From: CALVGQ01 sp964369385
GTDB lineage: Bacteria > Bacillota_I > Bacilli_A > Erysipelotrichales > Erysipelotrichaceae
Assembly: GCA_964369385.1 (NCBI GenBank)
Contig: CAYJEY010000005.1
Span: 61,460-125,459, forward strand
DNA: 64,000 nt
Direction: 5' to 3'
The first letter of the stretch is position 1. Every line of letters begins with the position of its first letter. Positions 33,910 through 43,025 of the stretch are shown piece by piece. The notes below the pieces were generated by a model, which was not told the origin of the DNA, did no database searches, and saw nothing but the letters and a program-made list of their open reading frames with translations. The position numbers and the translations under genes are program-made.

Positions 33910-35352
33910 TTACTTGTCTTCATTATATAAGGAGATATTCATCAACTTCACTGCATCCATCAATGTTTTTTCGTAAGCTTCCATGCCATATTTGTCTACC
34001 TGTGTCTTATTTTTAGGACCATGTGTTAGACAACCTGCTCCACCTATACAGCCGTTTACACAAGCCATCCCCTCAATAAAATTACTGTCTGATAGTTTTT
34101 TTGATGACTTCAATAATGCAACCTTACAGGCTTCAATGCCATCACATTTTTCTGCTTTAACTTCAAAGTCAATATTTTGTTCCTTGATGGCTTGTAAAAC
34201 TGCATCTGAAAGTCCACCACTTCTTGCAAATATTCGTCCAAAATAAGAAGCATTATCTAATACATCTTCACTTAAGTTCGCCAAGTTTATTTCTACACTA
34301 TCAAAAAGTGCTTGGAGCTCTTCAAAAGTAATCACATTATCAATATATGGCGAAACGTGATCTAACTGATATTCCATTTTTTTTGCAGTACAAGGACCGA
34401 TGAATACTACTTTAGCTGACTCATCCGTTTCCTTGATGTACTTTGCAATACGTGCCATTGGAGAGAGATTATGTGAAATGTGTTGAACTAACTCTGTGAA
34501 ATTCTTTTGCACATACATCACAAATGCTGGGCAACATGAACTTGTTAAGAATTTTTTCTCTGCAAGTTCTTGTGACTCTTCTAAAGCTACTGCATCTGCT
34601 CCTAAAGCAGCCTCAACAACTGTATGAAATCCAAGTTGTTTAATCCCTGAAATTACTTGACCTAGATTCGCATATTGGAACTGACTTGAGATTGAAGGCG
34701 CTACTACAGCATATACTTTTTGATTTGTTTTCTTGCTTTGTTTCAAAAGTTGGATGGTGTCGAGGATAAATGATTTATCGCTGATCGAACCAAATGGACA
34801 CTGATAGACACAGGCTCCACAAGCAATACACTTTTCATTATCAATTTTAGCACTTTTATCAGGTGCTTCTGCGATCGCATTAACCTTACAAGCACTCTCA
34901 CATGGTCGTTTACTGCGAATAATTGCATAGTAAGGACAGACTCTAGCACAAGCTCCACAATCAACACATTTTTCTTTATCGATTTTCGCTACATGATTTT
35001 CATCAAATGAGATGGCATTAAACTTACACGATTCAAAACAGCGATGCGAAAGGCAGCCACGACATGATGACGTCACTGTGTGCCCGGATACCGGACATTC
35101 ATCACAGGCAATATCAATCACTTCGATCACATTTGGATTTAGCTGATTCCCACCCATCGCAATTTTAACACGCTCACTAAGTATTGCTCGTTCTTTATAC
35201 ACGCAACAGCGCATGGATGCTTCTTTGTTAGGAACGATTACCTTAGGAATGTCTATAATATTTTCAACTAGTGTATCGTTCCACGCATTTTTTGCGACCT
35301 CTTTTAGTACTTTATATTTGATCTCTTGAACTTTTGTATCAAAGATTTTCAT
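33910..35352 (-). CDS. hydA: [FeFe]-hydrogenase, group B type
   Basis: This 480-residue cytoplasmic enzyme should evolve H2 from reduced ferredoxin. The N-terminal half has several [4Fe-4S] motifs (CRGCLSHRCFESC, CVDCGACARVCPYY, CIACGACVYQCPFG). The H-cluster domain has TSSCCPAF near residue 270, IGPCTAKKME near 320, and GMACVNGCIGGAG near 430. These are the group B variants of the canonical TSCCPxW, PCxxKxxE and ExMACxxGCxxGGGxP boxes. It ends the cluster headed by the [2Fe-2S] protein. HydEFG maturases are not in the window. Confidence 0.9.
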   Translation of the reverse strand: MKIFDTKVQEIKYKVLKEVAKNAWNDTLVENIIDIPKVIVPNKEASMRCCVYKERAILSERVKIAMGGNQLNPNVIEVIDIACDECPVSGHTVTSSCRGCLSHRCFESCKFNAISFDENHVAKIDKEKCVDCGACARVCPYYAIIRSKRPCESACKVNAIAEAPDKSAKIDNEKCIACGACVYQCPFGSISDKSFILDTIQLLKQSKKTNQKVYAVVAPSISSQFQYANLGQVISGIKQLGFHTVVEAALGADAVALEESQELAEKKFLTSSCCPAFVMYVQKNFTELVQHISHNLSPMARIAKYIKETDESAKVVFIGPCTAKKMEYQLDHVSPYIDNVITFEELQALFDSVEINLANLSEDVLDNASYFGRIFARSGGLSDAVLQAIKEQNIDFEVKAEKCDGIEACKVALLKSSKKLSDSNFIEGMACVNGCIGGAGCLTHGPKNKTQVDKYGMEAYEKTLMDAVKLMNISLYNEDK

Positions 35353-35364
35353 AATATTCTCCCT

Positions 35365-36540
35365 TTAAAAATAACTCACTTTGATTCTCTTACCAATTTT
35401 ACCTAAACATGCTGCAAGCTCTTCAATGAGTTGCATTTTTATATTGAAGCTAATAGGTAAATTAGGATTTTGATGAGCAGGATTAACTGCCTTTCCTACA
35501 TAAAAATTAATGTCAGTTGCTTCTTCAAATAGTAAACGCGCAATTTGCGATGCGCCATCTTTTTGTGTACTCCAATTGGCATACAAATAATTCTCATCAA
35601 GGTAGTCTTTGGCATACGTTAAAACCTTATTGATTGTGATAACTCCTTCAGTGACTAAATCGACTCCCCTTATTTTTGATGTAGGTGGTATTTCATCATC
35701 GAAGTAATCAATAGAAGTAATTACTTTCTCATTTAAAAAATTTGCCGCTATACTGGAAGTAGTCCCACCACAGACAATATGTTTTCCTTCTTTTGAAAAA
35801 AACAAAGACATCATTTTCTCTGCATCATTGTGATTAGATGGTGGTCCTATGATTAAATTCATTGGTTTTCTCTTACGCATTTTAATTGTACAAGCTGTTG
35901 TATCATCCCCAGGTTTTTGATCATACAAATCTTCGCAGGCTTGAAGAAGCATTTTATTTAACGTTTTAGCAGTAAATCCAACTTGACATAACGGCCTTAC
36001 ATACTCAATGATTTCTTTCCTATCCCAACCAAAATTCAATACACTACCTACACCTGCGTGAATACAACCATCGCTCATTAAAAAGAGCGTATCATTCTCA
36101 TATAAGTTAATTCGTGATGTATAGATTTTTTTACCACTGATAATTGTTTCATTGCAAGGAAATTCAATGTGTTCCTCATTTCGAATCAAAATCACTTTGG
36201 GATTGTCATATTGAATAATTTCAGCTTCTTTTTGTCCCTTGAGTATTCGCACAAGTGTAAAAGTTGAATATGCCACTCCTCGAATTGAGCAGATGGGAAG
36301 TGTTTGCGCAATAGTTTCTACACAATCACGAAGATCAATCCCCTCCGATATCATTGTTGATAAAATCTTAGAGGTCATAGTCGATAAAATATTGGCCTTT
36401 ACACCACTTCCTAGTCCATCTGCAAGGACTATCGTAATTGAACCATCGACCCCCTCTACAACATTTACTTGATCTCCACACAACTCTTCATTATATTTAT
36501 TTAAACTATGATATCCGATTTCTGTGCATAGATTAATCAT
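35365..36540 (-). CDS. SpoIIE/PP2C-type serine phosphatase linked to the H2 sensor
   Basis: This 391-residue protein has an N-terminal PP2C/SpoIIE domain with metal-binding Asp residues in CGDQVNVV, LADGLGSGVKAN, LMSDGCIHAG and PGDDTTA. A C-terminal domain of about 150 residues follows (MNLIIGPPSNHNDAEKMM, GGTTSSIAANFL) and is found with such phosphatases. It overlaps hydS by eight bases. Similar phosphatases accompany sensory [FeFe]-hydrogenases in other Firmicutes, so it probably relays the H2 signal by dephosphorylating a protein. The target is unknown. Confidence 0.85.
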   Translation of the reverse strand: MINLCTEIGYHSLNKYNEELCGDQVNVVEGVDGSITIVLADGLGSGVKANILSTMTSKILSTMISEGIDLRDCVETIAQTLPICSIRGVAYSTFTLVRILKGQKEAEIIQYDNPKVILIRNEEHIEFPCNETIISGKKIYTSRINLYENDTLFLMSDGCIHAGVGSVLNFGWDRKEIIEYVRPLCQVGFTAKTLNKMLLQACEDLYDQKPGDDTTACTIKMRKRKPMNLIIGPPSNHNDAEKMMSLFFSKEGKHIVCGGTTSSIAANFLNEKVITSIDYFDDEIPPTSKIRGVDLVTEGVITINKVLTYAKDYLDENYLYANWSTQKDGASQIARLLFEEATDINFYVGKAVNPAHQNPNLPISFNIKMQLIEELAACLGKIGKRIKVSYF

Positions 36541-38221
36541 CGTTCAAAGACTCCTTTAACTTCGTTAAAGCGACTTTTGTTTCTGCTGCTGTTTCCCCTA
36601 ATAATGAAGCAATTTCATGCACAACACGCATTTGTTTCTGAATCACTTTATCAGTAGTCTCGATTGTTTTTCGTGCCAATTCTTCTTTCTTAGCTAACTC
36701 TATTTTTTCTTCACTCACATCTCTTAAAATACAGACTAACATCTTATATATCGAATCATATATAATCGTTTGTTCAACATAGCGATCATACTCTGCCAAA
36801 TAAACACTTTTATTCTTGATTGATTTTCCACTTGCTTGAACATTCATGAAATCCATTGGTTCAATTATTTTTACAACTTGTTCACCCATCACATCAGCTT
36901 CTTTACGCAAATTAAATATGTGTAGAGCTGCTTTGTTGATTCTTTGTATCTCTAGCTTGTCATTTAATACTAGTATCCCATTAATTGAATTGTTTACAAT
37001 CATGTCTGAGAAAGTCTCCGCCTTGTCACTCAAAAAGGGCAGACACATTGTCATATCGGCCTTTCCAAAATAAACAGCTTTAGCTTTTTCACGACATGTT
37101 GCATAACCACATGAGCCACAATCAAGCTCATCTTCGAGAGTATGTTTACCAATCTGTTTCAAGATATTTATGATTTCATTTTCAAGTGGATTACGATTAC
37201 GTAAGGCTATTGGTGTAAACGTCTTGCTCATATCACTTAGTTTTTCAACTTCAAAGTCAAGTTCACCAGCATTTTTTTCCACAGTAATATAATTAGATAG
37301 TGGGGCATTTCGGTATTTTTCCATTACTGGTCCCCCTATACAGCTACCAACACACGCAGACATCTCAATAAAGCATTTTTCGATTTTTCCTTTGTTGATA
37401 TCATCCAATACCTTCATACAACTATCAACACCATCAATCGCAAAGTAAGTATACTCTGGATTTTTATTTGTAATGGTTTTTAAAATTCCTCCTGTTGTCG
37501 GAAAAAAGCGCGCTCGACTTTGCATACATATCTGTTCATCCTTGCTTTCTTGAAGTTCAATTTGTTGAGAGCTTAGCCATTTGGATAGATCTTCAAATGT
37601 CAGCGCTTCATCTACAATTCCCTCATAAAAACTAGCCTCATCTTTTTTGGCAATACAAGGACCAATAAAGACAACTTTTGCCTTTGGATATCTTTTCTTG
37701 ATATCCATCGCATGTGCTTGCATTGGTGACACAACTTGAGCCAAATGTTTCAATAAATTTGGATAGTACTTTTGTATCAACAAATTTATTGAATGACAGG
37801 ATGAAGTAATCACAATATCTTTCCCATCTCGATCAATCAACTGCTGATATTCATCTTTAACAAGGGTTGCTCCAATAGCTGTCTCCTCGACTTTAAAAAA
37901 ACCTAATTGTTGAAGACTTTTTTCCATAGATTCTATACCAACACCTTCATAATTAGCAAGAAAGGAAGGTGCTAACGATACAATTACTTGTTGTTTAGAA
38001 GCTAATAGTACTTTTACTGTTTCGATACTACTTGTGATTTCTTTGGCGTCTTGTGGACAATTTACGAAGCATTGACCACAAAGTATGCACTCATTTCCAA
38101 TAATATTCGCTTGCCCACCTGAAAATCGAATTGATTTGACCGGACAACAACGAATACAGCGATAACAATTTTTACAGTTTGATTTCTTTAATTTTAAATA
38201 CTCAGCCACATTAATCTCCAC
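36533..38221 (-). CDS. hydS: Sensory [FeFe]-hydrogenase-like protein with PAS domain
   Basis: This 562-residue protein has two [4Fe-4S] motifs (residues 16-26, 45-55) and an H-cluster domain with TSSCHSIN (139-146), IGPCIAKKDE (187-196) and MSACVGSCIGG (287-297). A further iron-sulfur motif (Cys368, 371, 376, 393), a PAS domain (about 404-505) and a C-terminal coiled coil follow. The first H-cluster box lacks the CysCysPro proton-relay form, as in group C/D sensory enzymes, so it probably senses H2 or redox state rather than turning over H2 quickly. It feeds the adjacent phosphatase. Confidence 0.88.
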   Translation of the reverse strand: MEINVAEYLKLKKSNCKNCYRCIRCCPVKSIRFSGGQANIIGNECILCGQCFVNCPQDAKEITSSIETVKVLLASKQQVIVSLAPSFLANYEGVGIESMEKSLQQLGFFKVEETAIGATLVKDEYQQLIDRDGKDIVITSSCHSINLLIQKYYPNLLKHLAQVVSPMQAHAMDIKKRYPKAKVVFIGPCIAKKDEASFYEGIVDEALTFEDLSKWLSSQQIELQESKDEQICMQSRARFFPTTGGILKTITNKNPEYTYFAIDGVDSCMKVLDDINKGKIEKCFIEMSACVGSCIGGPVMEKYRNAPLSNYITVEKNAGELDFEVEKLSDMSKTFTPIALRNRNPLENEIINILKQIGKHTLEDELDCGSCGYATCREKAKAVYFGKADMTMCLPFLSDKAETFSDMIVNNSINGILVLNDKLEIQRINKAALHIFNLRKEADVMGEQVVKIIEPMDFMNVQASGKSIKNKSVYLAEYDRYVEQTIIYDSIYKMLVCILRDVSEEKIELAKKEELARKTIETTDKVIQKQMRVVHEIASLLGETAAETKVALTKLKESLNDD

Positions 38222-38224
38222 CTT

Positions 38225-38455
38225 TTACTTGATTTCATTTTCAAAAAACTCAACTATAGTTTCTGGTTCTACAGAGAATACCTTATCATCTACTTCTACA
38301 CACACTCCTTGTTGACATTTTGACATGCAAAAAGTTCCAGATAATTCAATATCTTGAGTTAACTTGTTTTCTTCAATTAATGCTTTAAGTTTTTCCACTA
38401 CTGTTCTTGACCCTTTCAAGTGACAAGAACTCCCAATACAGACTTTAACTTTCAT
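38225..38455 (-). CDS. Thioredoxin-like [2Fe-2S] ferredoxin
   Basis: This 76-residue protein has four cluster cysteines in C-x4-C (Cys6, Cys11) and C-x3-C (Cys43, Cys47), the NuoE/HydC-type thioredoxin-like ferredoxin pattern. It is the first gene of the hydrogenase cluster, directly behind a Rex-controlled promoter, and three bases from hydS. It likely carries electrons to HydS or HydA. Confidence 0.9.
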   Translation of the reverse strand: MKVKVCIGSSCHLKGSRTVVEKLKALIEENKLTQDIELSGTFCMSKCQQGVCVEVDDKVFSVEPETIVEFFENEIK

Positions 38456-38474
38456 AACGATCCTCCAACTTATC

Positions 38475-38492
38475 TTGTTAATATTTTAACAA
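38475..38492. promoter_or_regulatory. Rex operator overlapping the hydrogenase promoter
   Basis: TTGTTAATATTTTAACAA matches TTGTTAAnnnnTTAACAA exactly, the operator of the NADH/NAD+-sensing repressor Rex. One more base pair on each side (C/G) extends the symmetry. It covers the -10 of the cluster promoter, so Rex binding at low NADH/NAD+ would block expression. Confidence 0.85.
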
Positions 38493-38511
38493 GTGTTTTT
38501 TGTAATGTAAA
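38483..38511 (-). promoter_or_regulatory. Promoter of the hydrogenase cluster
   Basis: On the minus strand TTTACA (38506-38511), a 17-base spacer, and TAAAAT (38483-38488), inside the Rex box and 27 bases before the first start codon. Confidence 0.65.
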
Positions 38512-38559
38512 GGTCTTTGTATGAACTATTTAAATCTAAGCGTTTTCATTTGGTAAACA

Positions 38560-38606
38560 AAAAAAAAGAACCTCCTACCAGTTGGCTGTCCAACTTTCGG
38601 GGTCCA
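38560..38606 (-). terminator. Strong terminator after rpoE
   Basis: AGTTGG-acag-CCAACT forms the top of a longer imperfect stem whose base pairs GGACC and CC with GG and GGTTC. A T9 run follows on the minus strand. It ends the ywiB-argS-rpoE operon ahead of the hydrogenase promoter. Confidence 0.85.
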
Positions 38607-38620
38607 TTTTATTCGTTTCT

Positions 38621-38950
38621 TTAAAACTGCTCTTCTGATTCTTCTTCAGCTTGTTCAGACTCTTCGACTTCTTCTATTTCGTCTTCATCTTCTTCAATTA
38701 CAATTGCATCTAATTCTAGTTTTACATCTTCAAATTTATGGCGTGTTCTCAAATCCCACATGTTATCAGGTAATGAAACGAAGTGATTATCTAACATTAA
38801 ATCTGAGTAAAAGTTAGCGATTTTATTTTCCGCCTGTGATACTGTATACCCCATTGTTTGACTTACTTCATCCCATAATTTCCCAAATGCTACTGGTTTT
38901 TTCTTTTTACTTAAAAGTTCATAAGCTACATCAATCATTGATTTTCCCAT
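38621..38950 (-). CDS. rpoE: DNA-directed RNA polymerase subunit delta
   Basis: This 109-residue protein has a folded HARE-HTH-type N-terminal domain (MIDVAYELLSKKKKPVAFGKLWDEV, NHFVSLPDNMWDLR) and a highly acidic tail of about 30 residues (EEDEDEIEEVEES). This is the signature of the Gram-positive RNA polymerase delta subunit, which increases transcription selectivity and recycling. The ywiB-argS-rpoE order is conserved in Bacillota. The tail is shorter than in Bacillus. Confidence 0.93.
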   Translation of the reverse strand: MGKSMIDVAYELLSKKKKPVAFGKLWDEVSQTMGYTVSQAENKIANFYSDLMLDNHFVSLPDNMWDLRTRHKFEDVKLELDAIVIEEDEDEIEEVEESEQAEEESEEQF

Positions 38951-38964
38951 TTTAATATTTCTCC

Positions 38965-40602
38965 TTACATCTTCTCTGGTGCACTTACACCAATTAAACC
39001 TAATGCGTTTTGCATTGTTATTTTAGTAGCACAAACTAGTGCAAGTCGTTGTGTTGTCAATTCAACATTTGTCTTATCGACAACTTTGCATTCTCCATAG
39101 AAACTATGGAACAGTTGCGCAAGAGTTCTAATGTAATTACACATACGATGTGGTTGGCGCAACGCTGCTGCTTCACTCACAACACCACTAAACTCATTAA
39201 TATGCTTACACAAATCAAGTTCTTTTGGATGTTCAATTAGATTTGTCGCACTTGCCAACTCTATGCCCTCTGCTTGTCTTAATATAGAAGCCATACGTGC
39301 ATGCGCATATTGAGCATAATAAACAGGGTTTTCATTTGACTGTTTACGTGCCATATCTAAATCAAAATCCATTTGCGTATCTGCTGCTCTTGAGGCAAAG
39401 AAATATCTCACTGCATCAGCTCCTGCTTCATCGATTAAATCTCGTAGAGACACAGCCTTACCAGAACGTTTTGAAAGTTTAAACTCTTTACCATCTTTAA
39501 TCATACGGGCCATTTGATTGATATCGACACTCAGTTTGTCTGCTGAATACCCTAGTGCTTGAATGGCTGCTTTCAAACGTGCTACATATCCGTGGTGGTC
39601 TGCACCTAATAAATCTACTAAACAATCAAATCCACGATCTAACTTATCTAAATGGTATGCGATATCAGGTGTTAAATATGTGTAACTACCATCACTTTTT
39701 TGAAGAACACGGTCTTTATCATCACCAAAATCAGTTGTGCGCAACCAAAGTGCTCCTTCACTCTCGTATGTATTGCCTTGAGCTTTAAGTGCTTCTAACG
39801 CCTTACCAACTAATCCGCGCTCATAAATACTTAATTCACTTGTCCATACATCAAACTCTACATTGAATGATTTCAAATCATTTTTGATTTTATTTAACTC
39901 TTTTTCTGCGCCATATTCTCTAAAGAAATCAATGCACTCTTCTTCATTTACTTCCACATACTTATCTTGAACTTCACTAACTAATTGTTTAGCGATTTCA
40001 ATTAAGTCATTACCATGGTAGCCATCTTGTGGAATTTGTGCATCAATATTGAATTGTTGTAGGTATCTAGCACGTAATGATTTACCTAAGTTAATCATTT
40101 GATTACCAGCATCATTTACATAGTACTCACGACACACATCATACCCAGAAAACTTCATAAGACGTGCAATGCAGTCGCCATTAGCAGCACTTCGTGCATG
40201 TCCTGGGTGTAAATCACCCGTAGGATTTGCAGAAACATACTCGATATTATATTTTATGCCTTGACCAACTGTTGTCTTACCAAAATTTTCTTTTTCATTA
40301 AGTACTTTCAAAATAACATCGCTCATACTTGCTGAATTTAAGAAAAAGTTAAGAAAACCAGGACCTGCAATTTCTACTTTAGAAATAAATTCATCTTCTT
40401 TAATTGATTCCATCAATTGCGTTGCTACTTCCCGTGGATTCTTTTTTAATTGCTTAGTTAATCTCATGGCAACATTACTAGAATAGTCCCCATGTGTTTT
40501 TTCTTTTGGAATTTCTATTCCAATTTCTTCTATTTCGATATCAAATGCTGATTTTACTGCATTTGTTATAATTTGTTTTAAATTATTTTCAATTTGATTC
40601 AT
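38965..40602 (-). CDS. argS: Arginyl-tRNA synthetase
   Basis: This class I aminoacyl-tRNA synthetase (545 residues) has the HIGH box as HPGH (132-135, in SANPTGDLHPGHARS) and a KMSK-like box KLSKRSG, plus the DALR anticodon domain at the C-terminus. The frame is open 34 codons upstream, but GAGGAGG precedes the ATG at 40600-40602 (MNQIENNLKQ), which gives normal length. It overlaps ywiB by 14 bases. Confidence 0.97.
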   Translation of the reverse strand: MNQIENNLKQIITNAVKSAFDIEIEEIGIEIPKEKTHGDYSSNVAMRLTKQLKKNPREVATQLMESIKEDEFISKVEIAGPGFLNFFLNSASMSDVILKVLNEKENFGKTTVGQGIKYNIEYVSANPTGDLHPGHARSAANGDCIARLMKFSGYDVCREYYVNDAGNQMINLGKSLRARYLQQFNIDAQIPQDGYHGNDLIEIAKQLVSEVQDKYVEVNEEECIDFFREYGAEKELNKIKNDLKSFNVEFDVWTSELSIYERGLVGKALEALKAQGNTYESEGALWLRTTDFGDDKDRVLQKSDGSYTYLTPDIAYHLDKLDRGFDCLVDLLGADHHGYVARLKAAIQALGYSADKLSVDINQMARMIKDGKEFKLSKRSGKAVSLRDLIDEAGADAVRYFFASRAADTQMDFDLDMARKQSNENPVYYAQYAHARMASILRQAEGIELASATNLIEHPKELDLCKHINEFSGVVSEAAALRQPHRMCNYIRTLAQLFHSFYGECKVVDKTNVELTTQRLALVCATKITMQNALGLIGVSAPEKM

Positions 40603-40987
40603 TATAAACCTCCTCATATTCCCATACAACATGCCTCTTACTAACGAGATGCCCTTGTTGGAAAAGACTATACTGTGTTTCAATTTTTGATTCTGATGTT
40701 TCAATATACTCTGTCTTTACATCTAAATTCATTACTCCAAAACTTGATGTTACTTTGGCATCACTAATCCTTGTCGTATCACATTTGATTGTTGTGTTAT
40801 TTTGTGAATATCTTTGTAAATTTAAACAGCAACCTTCTACTTTTAGTTGAACTTTAGTAAAGTCGTCCTCTTGGTATGTGATATTTGCAAATTTATGTTG
40901 TACTCCTTCACAGTTTTTTATTACTTCTTTTGTATTTTCAATCAAATCTGTTGTATATATTGTCACTAAAATGCGCTTTTCTTGCAT
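40589..40987 (-). CDS. ywiB: YwiB-like DUF1934 beta-barrel protein
   Basis: This 132-residue protein fits the DUF1934/YwiB family: calycin-like beta strands (ILVTIYTTDLIE, KVQLKVEGCCLNLQRY, GVMNLDVKTEYIET, ETQYSLFQQGHLVSKR) and a position directly before argS, as in Bacillus. The function is unknown. It is the first gene of the operon, with a strong promoter. Confidence 0.8.
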   Translation of the reverse strand: MQEKRILVTIYTTDLIENTKEVIKNCEGVQHKFANITYQEDDFTKVQLKVEGCCLNLQRYSQNNTTIKCDTTRISDAKVTSSFGVMNLDVKTEYIETSESKIETQYSLFQQGHLVSKRHVVWEYEEVYNESN

Positions 40988-41011
40988 AGAATTTTTATCC
41001 TTTTCTATTTG

Positions 41012-41039
41012 ATTATATTGAAATCACATTTATTGTCAA
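41012..41039 (-). promoter_or_regulatory. Promoter of ywiB-argS-rpoE
   Basis: On the minus strand TTGACA (41034-41039), a 16-base spacer, and TATAAT (41012-41017). Its -35 overlaps the -35 of the divergent PBP promoter. Confidence 0.75.
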
Positions 41040-41062
41040 TAGCTAGTTTAAACTTTTATAAA
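41033..41062 (+). promoter_or_regulatory. Promoter of the PBP-helicase operon
   Basis: TTGTCA (41033-41038), an 18-base spacer, and TATAAA (41057-41062), 30 bases before the start codon. It is back-to-back with the ywiB promoter over the same bases. Confidence 0.6.
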
Positions 41063-41091
41063 ATGTTCACAATAACAATGAGGTGTTCAAC

Positions 41092-42972
41092 ATGAAAAAA
41101 ATATACAAATCTTTATTATTTCTATTGATTTTCGGTGTGTTATCTTTATTGTTGTTGATATTATATTGTTCAATCCTTCCAAAACCACTACTGCCTGTTG
41201 AGTCTACAATTCGCCTTTTTGATGATGAAATGAATGTTTTTTATACGACAAATTCCCAAGACAGTGTTGAGTGGATTGATTATGAAGACATTCCACAAGC
41301 CGCTATTGATGCTATTTTATCTACAGAGGATAAAAATTTTAATTCTCACTATGGTGTAGATTTTTTACGTCTTGGTCGTGCCGCCTATGAGAATATCATA
41401 GCCAATGATATTGTTCAAGGAGGTTCAACAATTACTCAACAATTAGCTAAGAATTTGTATTTATCCTTAGATCAAACTTTTGCTAGGAAATTTGAAGAAT
41501 TGCTTTATGCTATTCAATTGGAAATGCACTATACTAAAGAGGATATTTTGGAGGCCTACATCAACACACTTTATTATGGTCATGGGATCACCGGAATGAA
41601 CACAGCAGCCCTTTTCTTCTTTGACAAAGAACTACAGGATTGCAGTGTTGCCCAAATCACTTTGCTAGTGGGAATTCCTAATGGTCCAACACATTACAGC
41701 CCATTTAATAATTATGAAAATAGTAAGCAAAGGCAAGGCACAGTACTTAACTTAATGGTTGATAATCATGTATTAACACGAGAGGAGGCTGATTCTATTT
41801 TCTTGCAAGATCTTCAACTTTGTAGTTATACAATCCAAATAGAGAAAAATATTGCAGGATACTACCAAGATGCTGTCTTTGCCCAGTGTCGTGAGCTAGG
41901 ATATTGTACGGAGGACCAGCTATCTCAAGGAATTGACATCTATACTTATTATGATGATCATTCTCAGTCAATGATGCAATCTGCAATTGATGAGCACATG
42001 GCAACTTCTTCGCAACAAGTTGCCATGGTTATCATTGAACCTTATACTTTTGCAATACATGCGATTGCAGGGGGAACTCACTATACTGAAACACAATACA
42101 ATCGTGCACTTTACTCACAAAGACAAGTTGGCTCAACACTAAAACCCCTTCTTTACTATCTTGCTCTTGAGGCCGGACTGGATCCCTCCACTACTTTTCT
42201 AAGTTCTCAAACGAGTTTTCAATTGACTCAAGCAGTATCTTATACTCCACAAAACTACATGGATGTATATGCAGAAACTGATATTTCTATGATTCATGCC
42301 ATTTCGACTTCTGATAATATTTATGCCGTAAAAACACATCTTTTTTTAGGCATTGAAATGTTGTATGAAGCTCTCCTTAGTTTTGGAATAGAGCAAACTG
42401 AACCCACTGCCTCAATGGCTCTAGGTTCTACTGATTTTCCACTCATTGACTTGGCGACAATCTATGCTACTTTCGCCTCAGAGGGACTCTACATTGAACC
42501 CTCCTTCATCAAAATGATATGTGATGCCGATGGTAACGTGCTATATGAACGTGAATTAAATCCAGTACAACTGTTAAATCAAACTGAAACACTTATTCTC
42601 ACTTCTTTGCTTCGTGCACCCTTTGACATCAAAAACAACTATGTTTCTGGCCCTTCACTTCTTGGTTATGAACCTTATACGACGGTAAGTGCTAAATCTG
42701 GTTCAAGTGATTGGGATAGTTTAACAGTAGGCTATAATCCACTAATGACCCTCGCAATATGGACAGGATATGATGAAAATCAAGCTTTCTATGATCTTGA
42801 AGAACGTCGTATTTCTCGTAGTATGTTTCAAGATATCTTCAATATGGCATTTCCAAAGGATGAGCCCGGTCCATGGTATCAGATGAACAGTCAATTAGAA
42901 GCCCGCTATGTTAATCCAATTACAGGAATTGCGGATCCTCAAGGCTCACTTTATTGGTATAAAAAAGAGTGA
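41092..42972 (+). CDS. Class A penicillin-binding protein (PBP1-type)
   Basis: This 626-residue membrane-anchored peptidoglycan synthase has an N-terminal helix (LLFLLIFGVLSLLLLILY). The GT51 glycosyltransferase follows, with TEDKNFNSHYGVD (catalytic Glu) and GGSTITQQLAKN. The transpeptidase has S-x-x-K in GSTLKP, S-x-N in STSDN and K-S-G in SAKSGSSDW. It is short for a class A PBP and lacks an extended C-terminal tail. The ATG after GAGGTG is preferred over a GTG nine bases upstream. The helicase gene follows after 53 bases. Confidence 0.93.
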   Translation: MKKIYKSLLFLLIFGVLSLLLLILYCSILPKPLLPVESTIRLFDDEMNVFYTTNSQDSVEWIDYEDIPQAAIDAILSTEDKNFNSHYGVDFLRLGRAAYENIIANDIVQGGSTITQQLAKNLYLSLDQTFARKFEELLYAIQLEMHYTKEDILEAYINTLYYGHGITGMNTAALFFFDKELQDCSVAQITLLVGIPNGPTHYSPFNNYENSKQRQGTVLNLMVDNHVLTREEADSIFLQDLQLCSYTIQIEKNIAGYYQDAVFAQCRELGYCTEDQLSQGIDIYTYYDDHSQSMMQSAIDEHMATSSQQVAMVIIEPYTFAIHAIAGGTHYTETQYNRALYSQRQVGSTLKPLLYYLALEAGLDPSTTFLSSQTSFQLTQAVSYTPQNYMDVYAETDISMIHAISTSDNIYAVKTHLFLGIEMLYEALLSFGIEQTEPTASMALGSTDFPLIDLATIYATFASEGLYIEPSFIKMICDADGNVLYERELNPVQLLNQTETLILTSLLRAPFDIKNNYVSGPSLLGYEPYTTVSAKSGSSDWDSLTVGYNPLMTLAIWTGYDENQAFYDLEERRISRSMFQDIFNMAFPKDEPGPWYQMNSQLEARYVNPITGIADPQGSLYWYKKE

Positions 42973-43025
42973 TTTTCCATATACATCACATTTAAAAACA
43001 TTTATAATTTTTTTAGAGGTAGATT

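Noticed and set aside
38560..38606. Hairpin with GTTGGACAGCCAAC that looked like an insertion-sequence end
   Set aside because: It pairs with itself into a terminator followed by T9 after rpoE. No matching inverted end or transposase is present.
40603..40704. 34-codon N-terminal extension of ArgS
   Set aside because: No ribosome site and deep overlap with ywiB; GAGGAGG precedes the internal ATG.
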